A stretch of 59,028 nt of DNA, from the NCBI GenBank assembly GCA_030694975.1, contig JAUYTU010000021.1, positions 1 through 59,028 of the forward strand. The letters are read 5' to 3'. The stretch is from Erysipelotrichaceae bacterium. GTDB taxonomy: Bacteria > Bacillota_I > Bacilli_A > Erysipelotrichales > Erysipelotrichaceae. Below are positions 1-9,142 of the stretch, piece by piece. The first letter of the stretch is position 1, and each line of letters opens with the position of its first letter. The notes beneath the pieces are model-generated. The model saw nothing but the letters and a program-made list of their open reading frames with translations. It was not told the DNA's origin and made no database searches. Both the position numbers and the translations under genes were made by a program.

Positions 1-48
1 ACGCTACTGCTCAAAGGTGATTCTATGAGAGCAAAAGTGGAAAATTGA
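1..48 (+). CDS. IstB-like IS21-family ATPase, C-terminal end only (partial)
   Basis: Frame 1 is open from the window edge to a TGA at 46-48 and encodes TLLLKGDSMRAKVEN. This resembles the usual C-terminus of IS21-family IstB helper ATPases (a short hydrophobic stretch, then G-[DE]-S-x-R-x-K). Only 15 residues are visible, so the call leans on what follows: a hairpin at 55-79 and three evenly spaced direct repeats at 73-123, as expected at an IS21 right end. The rest of the element would lie upstream of the window. Confidence 0.45.
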   Translation, partial: TLLLKGDSMRAKVEN

Positions 49-54
49 ACCAAT

Positions 55-85
55 AGAGCTACTCAAAATGAGTGGCTCTTTCTTT
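55..85 (+). terminator. Rho-independent-type hairpin after the partial IstB-like gene
   Basis: AGAGCTACTC (55-64) pairs with GAGTGGCTCT (70-79), with one G-U pair, around the loop AAAAT. It is followed by TTCTTT (80-85). It begins 7 bp after the stop codon at 46-48. Confidence 0.55.
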
Positions 86-123
86 GCGACGTCGTGGCTC
101 TGTACATCCGATGCGATGGCTCT
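73..123 (+). repeat. Three TGGCTCT direct repeats at exact 22-bp spacing (IS21-type terminal repeats?)
   Basis: TGGCTCT occurs at 73-79, 95-101 and 117-123, so the spacing is exactly 22 bp twice. Copies 2 and 3 also share GCGA/GACG-like bases just upstream. Multiple terminal direct repeats of about 20 bp are a known feature of IS21-family ends, where they bind IstA. This fits the IstB-like C-terminus just upstream. The exact outer boundary and the target-site duplication cannot be placed from one end. Confidence 0.5.
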
Positions 124-421
124 ATTTGAACAACGTAATCAATAAGTGAATTGAACTTATAAATTTCACAACATTAATAAAAAGTGCGACTAGAAGGAAT
201 AACATCGTCGTTAAAAAGAAATGTGACATCCAATATAAGAATGAACCCCCGCTTCGACCATTGATGAATCCTACATTATAGAAAGAACCCACTACTTCCC
301 TAGAAACTAGTCTTGATACAACTACTACGAAACCCATGAACAATGAGTCAACAAATACATTGTTAAATAAACTATAACTACCTACAATCCATTCAAGTAA
401 AGGTTTCAAAACTGTAATCAT
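122..421 (-). CDS. Small integral membrane protein, unknown function
   Basis: This 99-residue protein has hydrophobic segments around residues 20-37 and 60-95, so two or three membrane spans are likely. The ATG at 421 is preceded on the minus strand by TAGGAGA at a spacing of about 10 nt. I recognise no family. Its stop lies inside the third IS21-like repeat, so the gene may have been clipped or placed next to the insertion. It could be an accessory membrane gene of the island, but nothing shows a role. Confidence 0.45.
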   Translation of the reverse strand: MITVLKPLLEWIVGSYSLFNNVFVDSLFMGFVVVVSRLVSREVVGSFYNVGFINGRSGGSFLYWMSHFFLTTMLFLLVALFINVVKFISSIHLLITLFK

Positions 422-527
422 GATACAAAATCTCCTATGTTTTTATCTAAAAAGTAGTTAACTAAATCAATAAATTATTCGTGAGAAACCTCATAACTGT
501 TTTACCTCATCAATTTGATAATACCAG

Positions 528-914
528 TCATCTTCTTCGGGTGGAACATACCGATTTCTCTTTTTTATTACACACGAAGGTTGTCATAATCCATTCTCTC
601 GGAACCCATCTTTGGAAAGTAGTATTCCAAACTGCATCTTCTACGATCACTTTCCCTTTGTTTCTGTTAATCAAAGTACACTTAATCAAATACTTGGGAC
701 CTTTGATATTGAGAATTCTCTGATTTGCGATATCCTTTGTTGCTGTTTGCCATGTTATGTATTTACAAACGCCTTTGTAATCATTATCGGACAGCTTATC
801 TTTCTTTGGATAAATTGGCTTGATTCTTCTGTGAAAAAGCTCGACGGCTATAAATGAAAAATCAAAATGTTCGTCTTTTTTTCTTACATCAAGTTCAATT
901 ACATCAATCCACAT
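528..914 (-). CDS. Hypothetical protein; coding frame continues upstream without a usual start codon
   Basis: From the ATG at 914 the frame encodes 128 residues rich in Lys, Arg and Asp, with no family I recognise. The same frame stays open upstream to about 1043 and reads like real protein there (for example YIRNGESVAVYIVRDIVKEI), yet it has no ATG, GTG or TTG. A good AAAGGGGG ribosome-binding-like site lies at about 1038-1045, placing a possible ACG start at 1028-1026. The ATG at 914 has no visible ribosome binding site. The gene is therefore either started at an unusual codon, truncated at its 5' end, or contains a frameshift. It follows the lipoprotein gene on the same strand. Confidence 0.4.
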   Translation of the reverse strand: MWIDVIELDVRKKDEHFDFSFIAVELFHRRIKPIYPKKDKLSDNDYKGVCKYITWQTATKDIANQRILNIKGPKYLIKCTLINRNKGKVIVEDAVWNTTFQRWVPREWIMTTFVCNKKEKSVCSTRRR

Positions 915-1107
915 ACTATTTGAATCAATCTCTTTTACGATATCCCTTACTATGTAAACTGCGACTGATTCTCCGTTTCTGATATAACTTAAGTATTCTG
1001 CATTATATTCTTGTCTAGCTTGTTTCGTACTTCCTACCCCCTTTCAAACTGACTTTGTATCTCTAACATGACGTGAAAATTTAATATGGTGATCCCCATA
1101 ATTAGGA

Positions 1108-2298
1108 TCAATAAACAGTGAAGTAAGTACTTATTGTTTCCTCTTCACCTGATATCTCAATATCCCATTCTCCGGGTGATGTATTTATTCCGACTTTCCA
1201 CGTCCAAGACACTTTGCCTTTAGAATCAGCAACCTTCGATCCTAGGCCGCTTGCCTTACTAGGCCCTGATTTGTAAATTACTTCAATATAGTACGTTTCA
1301 CCTGGATTACCTTTGATGACAATGGTAGCATTTGCCCCGGCTTTTACAGGGCTAGTTAGCGAAACTATCTCTATTGGATCGGATTCGGTTGGATCAGGCG
1401 TTGGGGTTGGTGTTACCACCACAACTTTCATGACAGTCACAGATAGTGTTTTTACTATTTGTCCAAGTTGATATGTAACCAAGTAAGTGCCAGGTACATT
1501 AATCTCAACTTTGTCAGTTATAACAATATTCTCATTAGTTCTATCCGCAGTAATCAAATAATCGGATGGGTTAAACTCACTGCCTTGATTAATTGACACT
1601 GAAGTTTTTGTAAGTATCGGAGAAACATCTTTAACTGTTACTGTAAGAGTTTTAGAAATATTCCCCATTGAGTATACAACTTTATATGTCCCTATCTCAC
1701 TTGTGTTAACACTATTTTGAACTGAAATCTTTGAACTGTTTAGCAAATCCTCACTAAGATAATCCCGAGGATCAAATGTACTGCCAAGAGCGATTGAAAT
1801 CGAAGATTGAGTTAGAACGATGTCGACATTTTTCACAATTACCTTTAAAACTTTTTCGATACCACTAAATGTATAGACAACTCTGTATTCACCAGCTTTT
1901 TCAGTATTGACATTGCTATTTATCTTAATGTCATTACCAATATCCTCTTCAGAAATATAGTCCTTTGGATTAAAAGGGCTTCCGACCACTAAAACAATTT
2001 CTTGATTTTTCAGAGTTATCGGATCATTCAGAACAACTACTTTGAGAACCGCATTAGCACCATTTAGCTTGTATAAAATATCGTAGTTTCCAGAAGTAGT
2101 TGTATCTTTATTATCTATAACTTCTATTTTTTCATCGTTCCTATACAAATTACTTAGGTATTCTTTCAAATCAAAATTCTGTCCTTCATATAGTTTGATT
2201 TCGTTTTGGATCAACTCAGTTTCTTCGGAACAGCCAAAAAGACCAATTGCTAGAAAAAATACTATAATCAGCTTAACTAGTCTATGATTATTTTTCAT
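1108..2298 (-). CDS. Surface lipoprotein with four DUF5011/Ig-like repeats
   Basis: The N-terminus is a lipoprotein signal: KNNHR charges, a hydrophobic stretch, then IGLFGC, with Cys23 as the lipidation site. About four repeats of roughly 65 residues follow (about 30-285). Each has a conserved ordering of hydrophobic strand, phi-x-x-G-x-x-F-[DN]-x-[KR]-[ED]-Y-[IL], and a later [ST]-x-x-G-x-Y-x-[VI]-x-Y, as in bacterial DUF5011/Big-type Ig-like domains. A PTPTPDPTESDP linker leads to a distinct beta-rich C-terminal domain. It probably sits on the outer face of the membrane in adhesion or ligand binding. The start has GGGGG five bases upstream. It is not obviously part of the neighbouring RADAR system, being 406 bp away. 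Confidence 0.75.
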   Translation of the reverse strand: MKNNHRLVKLIIVFFLAIGLFGCSEETELIQNEIKLYEGQNFDLKEYLSNLYRNDEKIEVIDNKDTTTSGNYDILYKLNGANAVLKVVVLNDPITLKNQEIVLVVGSPFNPKDYISEEDIGNDIKINSNVNTEKAGEYRVVYTFSGIEKVLKVIVKNVDIVLTQSSISIALGSTFDPRDYLSEDLLNSSKISVQNSVNTSEIGTYKVVYSMGNISKTLTVTVKDVSPILTKTSVSINQGSEFNPSDYLITADRTNENIVITDKVEINVPGTYLVTYQLGQIVKTLSVTVMKVVVVTPTPTPDPTESDPIEIVSLTSPVKAGANATIVIKGNPGETYYIEVIYKSGPSKASGLGSKVADSKGKVSWTWKVGINTSPGEWDIEISGEEETISTYFTVY

Positions 2299-2704
2299 GA
2301 TTGCCCCCTAATTGATTCCATCACACCTCTTGAAAATATTATATTCTATTTTTAAGCATATTGAAAACACTTGTTTTATCTGAACTCATTATTTAACAGC
2401 GATTTTCACTTTGGACTAAAGTCTTTATAAGTACTCAAGTATAAACATTAGGGACTAATACCATAACAGTTATGTAACTTGTAAACAATTTTTCCTTAAT
2501 GCGTCATACATCGTTGATAATCCAAATCCTTCATCCAGATTAACGATGTCATAGGCTAAGCGTCTGATATGTAGCATCTGAGGGATGATTACCCCCTTAA
2601 ATCACTCTCCGCATTAGCTTTGTCTGTTTCACTGCTCTGAAAGACTTGTATGAGTAGACATCCGGCAACAACCGGATACTCGCTATTTATAAATCGCAAA
2701 CTAA
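2299..2704. other. Intergenic region with a gene-remnant-like ORF and a hairpin
   Basis: No full gene is visible. A 35-residue minus-strand frame at 2470-2577 (starting MLHIRRLAYDIVNLDEGFG) has coding-like composition and may be a decayed gene end, but I cannot assign it. At 2660-2677 ATCCGG and CCGGAT pair around CAACAA, without a following T-run. The region separates the lipoprotein from rdrB. Confidence 0.35.
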
Positions 2705-5140
2705 TCAACTAGACAGGAAAGTTGTATCATTGGATAATTGTCTCAAATAATCTAGATGTTGATAAACTGAATCAAAATTGCTGTGTATGGACTGAAGAAT
2801 TGCGCAGACTAATGAATACTCATTTCTAAGATTAGTCTGAAAAATAGCGCTATCATCTGTGTTAATTACTATTGGTAAATCTACTTTATTACTTTCCAAG
2901 AAATGCTTGTTTAAATTTAAGAATGGCAAGTCATTAATTCTGCTTATTGCCGAAATTTTACAGTTCGAAGATGGATTAACTTCAATTATTAAACCCAGTC
3001 TGAGAATCTTTTCGATTAAATATGATTGGCAAACACTAAGAATCTCTATGTAAATTGGGGGGGCCTCTTCAATATAAGGTAAATCTCCTTTTTTTCGAGA
3101 ATCTCTACAATAGTGATATTTAAATATTAAGTATCTTGCTTTCTCATTATGATAACACCCCTTGTGTTTAATGTCCTTATAATTGATTTTGTCTTGATAA
3201 CACAAATGTTCATAATTTATCTTATAGGGAGATGATGGTTCTGCGTATACTTTAGGATCGTCACCTCTTAAACTCATTGAATCGATATAATCGCAAACAT
3301 CGACTGACATCTCTAGGATAAAACTAGAATTCTTTGAAAATTCTTTCTCTAAAAACTGTTTATATGAATATGACTCAATATTTTTATCACGTATGATTCG
3401 AATCATCCAAGCAATATCATCTAAATAAGACTGTTGTGTTGTAATTATCTTATTCATTTTGATACTAAAGTATTTTGATAAATCAAAACCCAGTGCAGTT
3501 GCATGTCCTATTCTGTCTCCTTTATTTAGACACAAAAAATCTATTGCCTCATCAATAGCCCTTAATCCGTCACACAGTGTTGGAAAATCTTCACCGACAT
3601 GGTAAGTCGTACAAAACTTATGTCTTTTCGATATCTTTGTCCTATGCGAGCGAAATACCTCACCAAACACTTCTGCCCTGCAGTTTGCCTCTGTATTTGC
3701 AGCATCAATACCAACGACACTTTTGATAAGTGGTCTGTCCTCGGAGAACCACTCAAAGGCATGTACACTTTCGGACTCGATTTTAGCTCGAACTGTGCAA
3801 TTTCTGGGATATTCTACCAATCCTATTTCATCGTTCTTGATATAGTGAATAATGAACCCAAAATTAATCTTATCACTTAAATGGAATTTCTTATTATGAA
3901 GATTATCATTGTATGTAGTCATCTTTTTTATTAAATTTTCAAGTTCTCTTGGATTTCTCGGAGCAATTCTCATCTCAATACTCTTAATGCAATATTCAGA
4001 ATAGTATTTAAATAATACTGATTCGTGTATCTTATCCCATTCATCTTTTCGAATAAAATGACCTTTGACCTTTTCTTTATACAAAAATTTAGAAAACCCC
4101 ATACCATTATTATCTTGAATGAAATGAAATGTAAACTGATTAAAGCCAATTAAGTATAGATTGAACAAGTAAAGCAAAAAAGCATCAATTGAGTTTCTAT
4201 TAATTTCATAGAATACTTTTATCAGAAAAACTCGCTCTTGACTATAAAAAGATTCCTTGTCATAGTTGGAATATATTCTACTATGTATTGTAGTGAGATT
4301 TACAAACTCTTTTTGATATGTCATGTCAATAATTTCAGTAATCTTTTTACAGTTTAATGCTGATTTTGTCCAAAGAACTATGTCCAAGAGTAAATTTTTA
4401 TCGTCAAGATATACATCAAGTAGCATTCTAATTATTTTTAGTTTTACAAGTACAAGTTCTTGTCTTTCATTCGCATTGATTTCATAGGAATTTAAGTTTT
4501 TCACTATGAAGCTGGCAAAATTTTTCAGAAGTTTACTATAGATTGGAATCTCATAAATAAAATTATACCAATTAAGTTCAAATGAATAACCAGAACCGTT
4601 CAAATGCATGTGATTTTCCGAAACACCTTTTTCAATTATTGAATTCAATTTGTTGTTATCATGAAACGGTATGCCAATTTCATGGACTATTTCGCTGGGT
4701 TCCGGATGCAACGCAATAAATGAAGAGATTAATATCTCATAATTTAAAACACTTGATAACTCATTCCAAACTAGCAAATTTTCATATTTCAGTTTGACAG
4801 TACGATCACATAAATGAAAAAAGAATCTAGCTAAGAACATTATTAAATGTAATACATTTGGATTACTAAAATTTTTCTCCAACTCATGTTTTACGCCATT
4901 GATAATCAATGTTAATTCCTCAATTGAGTAATTGCCTTCGAAATATTTGATGTATTCACGAGTCCAATATTGCACTTCAACCTCACTTGATAACTGAAAA
5001 ACATCAATAATGTATTCCCCGTTATCTTTAGCTATACCATTTTGGTATATATCATGTAAAGTATAAATTTCACTATTTTTATATGCCAGTTCTATTAACC
5101 TAAGTTTATTTTTCATATTCGTCAATAATTCTGAATGCAT
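2705..5140 (-). CDS. rdrB: RADAR adenosine deaminase RdrB
   Basis: This 811-residue protein has the metal-dependent adenosine-deaminase motifs spread over its length: HMH at 177-179 (metal ligands), GIDA at 477-480, HVGEDF at 514-519 (ADA H-x-G-E), RIGHATALG at 543-551, E-V-N-P-S-S-N at 720-726 and TDD at 761-763. It is about twice the length of housekeeping ADA. It is coded immediately downstream of, and overlapping by 35 bp, a large P-loop ATPase gene. Size, motifs and partner match RdrB of RADAR, which deaminates adenosine (in RNA and/or adenosine nucleotides) during phage infection and forms a giant complex with RdrA. Start choice between M1 and M9 is uncertain, since ribosome binding sites are weak within the upstream gene. 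Confidence 0.88.
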   Translation of the reverse strand: MHSELLTNMKNKLRLIELAYKNSEIYTLHDIYQNGIAKDNGEYIIDVFQLSSEVEVQYWTREYIKYFEGNYSIEELTLIINGVKHELEKNFSNPNVLHLIMFLARFFFHLCDRTVKLKYENLLVWNELSSVLNYEILISSFIALHPEPSEIVHEIGIPFHDNNKLNSIIEKGVSENHMHLNGSGYSFELNWYNFIYEIPIYSKLLKNFASFIVKNLNSYEINANERQELVLVKLKIIRMLLDVYLDDKNLLLDIVLWTKSALNCKKITEIIDMTYQKEFVNLTTIHSRIYSNYDKESFYSQERVFLIKVFYEINRNSIDAFLLYLFNLYLIGFNQFTFHFIQDNNGMGFSKFLYKEKVKGHFIRKDEWDKIHESVLFKYYSEYCIKSIEMRIAPRNPRELENLIKKMTTYNDNLHNKKFHLSDKINFGFIIHYIKNDEIGLVEYPRNCTVRAKIESESVHAFEWFSEDRPLIKSVVGIDAANTEANCRAEVFGEVFRSHRTKISKRHKFCTTYHVGEDFPTLCDGLRAIDEAIDFLCLNKGDRIGHATALGFDLSKYFSIKMNKIITTQQSYLDDIAWMIRIIRDKNIESYSYKQFLEKEFSKNSSFILEMSVDVCDYIDSMSLRGDDPKVYAEPSSPYKINYEHLCYQDKINYKDIKHKGCYHNEKARYLIFKYHYCRDSRKKGDLPYIEEAPPIYIEILSVCQSYLIEKILRLGLIIEVNPSSNCKISAISRINDLPFLNLNKHFLESNKVDLPIVINTDDSAIFQTNLRNEYSLVCAILQSIHSNFDSVYQHLDYLRQLSNDTTFLSS

Positions 5141-7697
5141 TATGCTTCTCTATAATTAAATACAGTTTTTTAATTTGACTAATTGAAACCCGTCCCCTAG
5201 GTTTTCCAATTTTTGAAATTTCAAATCTCAACTCATCCATATCAACAATGCCAATACTGTATTTCCTGCTACTTAATAGATTTGACGCAATACTTATGTA
5301 ACCATTCTTATTTCTCGCTAACACATTCAACTTGCTGAAATAGTTATCCTCGACTGTTTTACTTATATTCTTCTTAAAAGCAGATAATTCTGATAGCATA
5401 TATATATCTATTATTTTAGCTGCCAACAAGTCTTTTTCGGTATACAGCATATCATATCCTATAGATTCCATATTTTTTAGAAATGATGTTGATAATAATT
5501 TGAAACTCTCCTTATCAGAAATTGAATTTTCTTTCTGATTAGCAATAAAACGATTTATCCTGTTAATCAAGTAATACAGTGGTGATTCTTCAGACCTTCG
5601 TGAATAATTCAATCTCATGAAAACATCAATATCAAAGAGAGAATAGAATATATACTGATTTCCATACTCTGAATAAACTGCAGTACCATTCTTTATTAAT
5701 AATGATAATGGATCAATAATATAATATCTGTTTTCTTGAACATTGGATTTTGAATCTATCCTTGCGTCGAAAATTTCAGAATAAACTTCATTCTCAAATA
5801 GATTCCGATATCTGAAGCTATCAATTTCAGAAGATTTGTGGGTAAGTTTAACTTTCTTTCTCGCACCGGCAAAAACATATCCTCTTGCAGGAGAATTAAA
5901 TACAATTATCTTTGATAATAAATCATTAATTATATTTCTCAGTTCTTCGATAGCCAAGTAATGATAATCGGTATCTCTTAACATCTCAAACAACTCATAC
6001 ACATTGGGTATTTTCAACTCGTTGGGGTTTGTTTTACTGTATTTTTCTAGGAAAACAAAGTTGTCCGGTATAATTTTCGAATTTGTGACTTTCTTATATT
6101 CACTTAAAAATGAAGAATCATTTTCAATTAATGTAGGACTGTTAAATTGCGAGTTATGGATTGTTCCCAAGTGCCCAATGTATTTCGCAAACAAGAATAC
6201 TGAATAAAACAGTTTAATGAAGTAACTGAGTCTAGAGGATCTAATATCTCCTACATTTGCGGACTTGTAAACCTGTAGAATTAAGAAAACATCTCCCAAA
6301 TGGAAATTGTATGATTGAACTTCTGATGGATTCAATAAATAGCTATACTCTTCTTTAAAGTCATAGATTGTAATGTTTTCTTTCAATCTATTAAATAGAA
6401 TTGAGTATATATAACTATTCTTCACACTTGCATTTGCAAAATCCCATTCTTTTATAAGAGTGTAGTCAGCATTGTCAATTAAAGAACTACAATAGGACAT
6501 CATAAATTGCTTATATTTATCTATATTGTTACCAATAAGTCTTACTTGTTCATAAAAGTCACTATTCGATGTTTCATCAAGTTCTGTTGTCAAGAACTCT
6601 AGCCATTGTATTAAACCTCTTAAATTAGAAGGAAAAATTCCAGAAACCTTTTCTTTATCATCGATTGGCAATACCATTAAGCCCGTCTTAACTTCTATCA
6701 ACTCAACGATAATCTCCAGATTAGTTAATTTTTTATTACTACTCTCCTTTTGTGTATAAATTAAGTTTTTGATTTCTGTTGGAACGTTTTTAGAAATTAT
6801 ATCTCCGTTACTTAGGAAAACACAATTGCTGAATGGGAAAACTTTATTAATCATTCTTTCTGTTTGAAGACGAACCTCAGCTAAACTTATGACACTTATG
6901 CCCAAAAGTTCCTTATTATCAGATAGATTCGTCTCCAATAAGGAGTTAAACAGTTGTTCTTCTCTATATGCCATAATTATTATCAATTTAGAAGACAAGT
7001 ATTTTTGGATATGTTCAACTATTTTAGTTACAGCTCTATTCTCAACCAAATCTAAATCATCTATGCATACCACTAAAGATTTTACTTGTCTCCCTTGTAG
7101 TCTTAAAAAAACAATGAATAGTTCTATCAACTCTTCAAATATTCTTTCAAGTTGAGTTCTGTCAGTTATATCATCAAGAATTTGAAAATCTGTGTAACTA
7201 GAAATGAAGTTATCGTCACTCAGCCTAAAATTTGATAGTGTTTTTGAAATGCCCCTCAGTTTGTCCAATAACTCAAATCTAATAGTTTTCGACTTTGAAT
7301 CATTTTTATAGTAACTATCTTCGTTATTTTCCCTAAGATATTGGTGAATATTACTCAAGAATAACTCTAATATAGTAATTTGATCATCAAATATACTTGG
7401 ATTCACAACATCAAAAACATAGAATTCCTCTTCTTTAAGCAGATTAGTTATCGTTTTTATAAATGAACTTTTCCCCGACCCTCTATCTCCAATTATGCTA
7501 ATGACCGTATTAATCATTACACTTTGATTTGACGTTCCAAGTTTAAGCATTTCTAGCTTTTTTGAAAAATCTTTACTCAAATTCACGACTTTATTTGCTT
7601 GATCATAGAAATAATATTGCTGCTTTAATGTATTAAACTCTTCCGAACTTAAAATATACTCTTTTTTGAAGCTGTCCCAACTATGATTTTTAACCAT
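5106..7697 (-). CDS. rdrA: RADAR ATPase RdrA
   Basis: From the ATG at 7697 (GGAGGG four bases upstream) this encodes 863 residues. Walker A GDRGSGKS lies at about 70-77 and Walker B VVCIDDLD at about 209-216, as in KAP/STAND-like P-loop NTPases. The long C-terminal part shows no recognisable domain. The gene overlaps rdrB by 35 bp, so the two are translationally coupled. In known RADAR systems RdrA is the ATPase that senses infection and licenses RdrB. No SLATT or Csx27-like accessory membrane gene sits directly beside the pair. Its promoter should lie in the 165 bp between this gene and the methyltransferase gene. Confidence 0.85.
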   Translation of the reverse strand: MVKNHSWDSFKKEYILSSEEFNTLKQQYYFYDQANKVVNLSKDFSKKLEMLKLGTSNQSVMINTVISIIGDRGSGKSSFIKTITNLLKEEEFYVFDVVNPSIFDDQITILELFLSNIHQYLRENNEDSYYKNDSKSKTIRFELLDKLRGISKTLSNFRLSDDNFISSYTDFQILDDITDRTQLERIFEELIELFIVFLRLQGRQVKSLVVCIDDLDLVENRAVTKIVEHIQKYLSSKLIIIMAYREEQLFNSLLETNLSDNKELLGISVISLAEVRLQTERMINKVFPFSNCVFLSNGDIISKNVPTEIKNLIYTQKESSNKKLTNLEIIVELIEVKTGLMVLPIDDKEKVSGIFPSNLRGLIQWLEFLTTELDETSNSDFYEQVRLIGNNIDKYKQFMMSYCSSLIDNADYTLIKEWDFANASVKNSYIYSILFNRLKENITIYDFKEEYSYLLNPSEVQSYNFHLGDVFLILQVYKSANVGDIRSSRLSYFIKLFYSVFLFAKYIGHLGTIHNSQFNSPTLIENDSSFLSEYKKVTNSKIIPDNFVFLEKYSKTNPNELKIPNVYELFEMLRDTDYHYLAIEELRNIINDLLSKIIVFNSPARGYVFAGARKKVKLTHKSSEIDSFRYRNLFENEVYSEIFDARIDSKSNVQENRYYIIDPLSLLIKNGTAVYSEYGNQYIFYSLFDIDVFMRLNYSRRSEESPLYYLINRINRFIANQKENSISDKESFKLLSTSFLKNMESIGYDMLYTEKDLLAAKIIDIYMLSELSAFKKNISKTVEDNYFSKLNVLARNKNGYISIASNLLSSRKYSIGIVDMDELRFEISKIGKPRGRVSISQIKKLYLIIEKHNAFRIIDEYEK

Positions 7698-7767
7698 TTT
7701 ACCCTCCACTCAGCCTATTACATTGATTTTATCATGTAGAACCCGAAAAATAAACGGACATCTCCCG

Positions 7768-7836
7768 ATTGACTGATTATTAAGGCTATTTTTTCAAAAA
7801 ACATATAAATGCATTTCTTTGCTTTAAGCAGTCAAT
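7768..7836. repeat. 8-bp inverted repeat upstream of rdrA
   Basis: ATTGACTG (7768-7775) and CAGTCAAT (7829-7836) form inverted arms 53 bp apart in the rdrA upstream region. They might be regulator half-sites or chance in an AT-rich region. Confidence 0.25.
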
Positions 7837-7861
7837 AAATCATATGACCTAGATATACCTA

Positions 7862-9061
7862 TTATATATTGATATTTAAAATCTCCTTGCCTATCTTTGC
7901 TATAAGATTAACAACAAGAGCATTCCCCATAACGAAATATCTAAACTTACTCGGCATTCCTGTGTTCGTCCAGTTATCATCGAATCCATTCAAGCGCTCA
8001 CATTCGATTTCTGTTAGCAATCTTAGTCTTCCTGTTGCCTGGTCTTTAACTACATGTGTTGAACGATTCAAACTTGACTCACTCGTTAACATCGTTCTTG
8101 ATGGTAAATCGAGATTCTCAGGAAATGAAATAGGACCTTCACTATAGAAATATTCTTCTCCATTGGGTTTTATTCTTGGAACCCTCTTTGCGTTTTTCAG
8201 AAACTCCCATTTATCAAGATCACTAGAAAGAAAATATCTTTCAAGTACTGATTCCTTATGCAAAATATTACGAAGTGGAATTGGAGGTTCATGTTTAGGT
8301 TCAACCTCTATGGAGTAATACTCATTATCTCTCATTACTCCACCATTTTGGAAACTTTCTGCAAATCCCTCAGACATCTGAACTAAATCAGCAAATTCTG
8401 CGAAATCACCACTGACAATTCTTGTTTTTTTTGTGCTTTTAACGCATGGGAACGATTTTGCTAATAGTCCCGATTCTAAAATAATCACATTTTTCTCGTA
8501 AGCATATAACTTGTCGCTTAACTCAGTATCGTTTCTAGAAGCGAAGATGAATACTCTCCTCCTTCTTTGTGCATTACCATAATCAGCAGCATTGATGACT
8601 CTCCATTCAACTGTATAACCTAAATCACTTAAGCTTCGAAGCATTATCCCGAAATCTCTACCTCTTTGATTAGTAGGTGATTTAACTAATCTATCCACGT
8701 TTTCAAGCAGTAGCATCTTTGGTCTTTTATTCTCAACTATGTCTCTGATTTCCCACCATAGCACACCTTTCTTACCTTGAATTCCTTTTGCACCAGTTGC
8801 TGCAACAGAATAATCTTGGCAAGGAAAGCCACCAACTAATAAATCATGATCTGGTATTTGGTCTTTAACCTTTGATATATCTTCATTTACGTGGCTCACA
8901 GAATTTCCGAAATGTTTGACATAGCAATCAAATGCGTGCTGAGTTTTCTTTCCAGGTTCCCATTGATTTGCCCAAACAAAAACAAATTCATCTGAACTTC
9001 TTTCGAGCCCGACTCTAAACCCACCAACTCCGGCAAACAGCTCTACCACTTTTATCGACAT
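7862..9061 (-). CDS. DNA (cytosine-5) methyltransferase of a Sau3AI-type system
   Basis: This 399-residue protein has C5-cytosine methyltransferase motifs in canonical order: motif I VVELFAGVGGFRVGLE (5-20, SAM binding), motif IV GGFPCQ (catalytic Cys81), motif VI LLLENV (118-122) and the later QRRRRVF and GNA elements. The ATG at 9061 has AGGTGA five bases upstream and is preferred to the in-frame GTG at 9070. It is divergent, across 81 bp, from a Sau3AI-like endonuclease, so it most likely protects GATC sites by 5-methylcytosine. The target is inferred from the partner. Confidence 0.9.
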   Translation of the reverse strand: MSIKVVELFAGVGGFRVGLERSSDEFVFVWANQWEPGKKTQHAFDCYVKHFGNSVSHVNEDISKVKDQIPDHDLLVGGFPCQDYSVAATGAKGIQGKKGVLWWEIRDIVENKRPKMLLLENVDRLVKSPTNQRGRDFGIMLRSLSDLGYTVEWRVINAADYGNAQRRRRVFIFASRNDTELSDKLYAYEKNVIILESGLLAKSFPCVKSTKKTRIVSGDFAEFADLVQMSEGFAESFQNGGVMRDNEYYSIEVEPKHEPPIPLRNILHKESVLERYFLSSDLDKWEFLKNAKRVPRIKPNGEEYFYSEGPISFPENLDLPSRTMLTSESSLNRSTHVVKDQATGRLRLLTEIECERLNGFDDNWTNTGMPSKFRYFVMGNALVVNLIAKIGKEILNINI

Positions 9062-9142
9062 TAAGTTCACCTATTTCCTATAAATAATGTATTTATTATA
9101 CTATAATAAACATAACCGATCAAGAGATAAGAGGATAATAGT

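Noticed and set aside
2470-2577. 35-residue frame as a real gene
   Set aside because: No ribosome binding site and no family; kept only as a possible remnant in the intergenic note.
3599-3880. 93-residue plus-strand frame inside rdrB
   Set aside because: Antisense shadow of rdrB over its catalytic HVGEDF/GIDA region.
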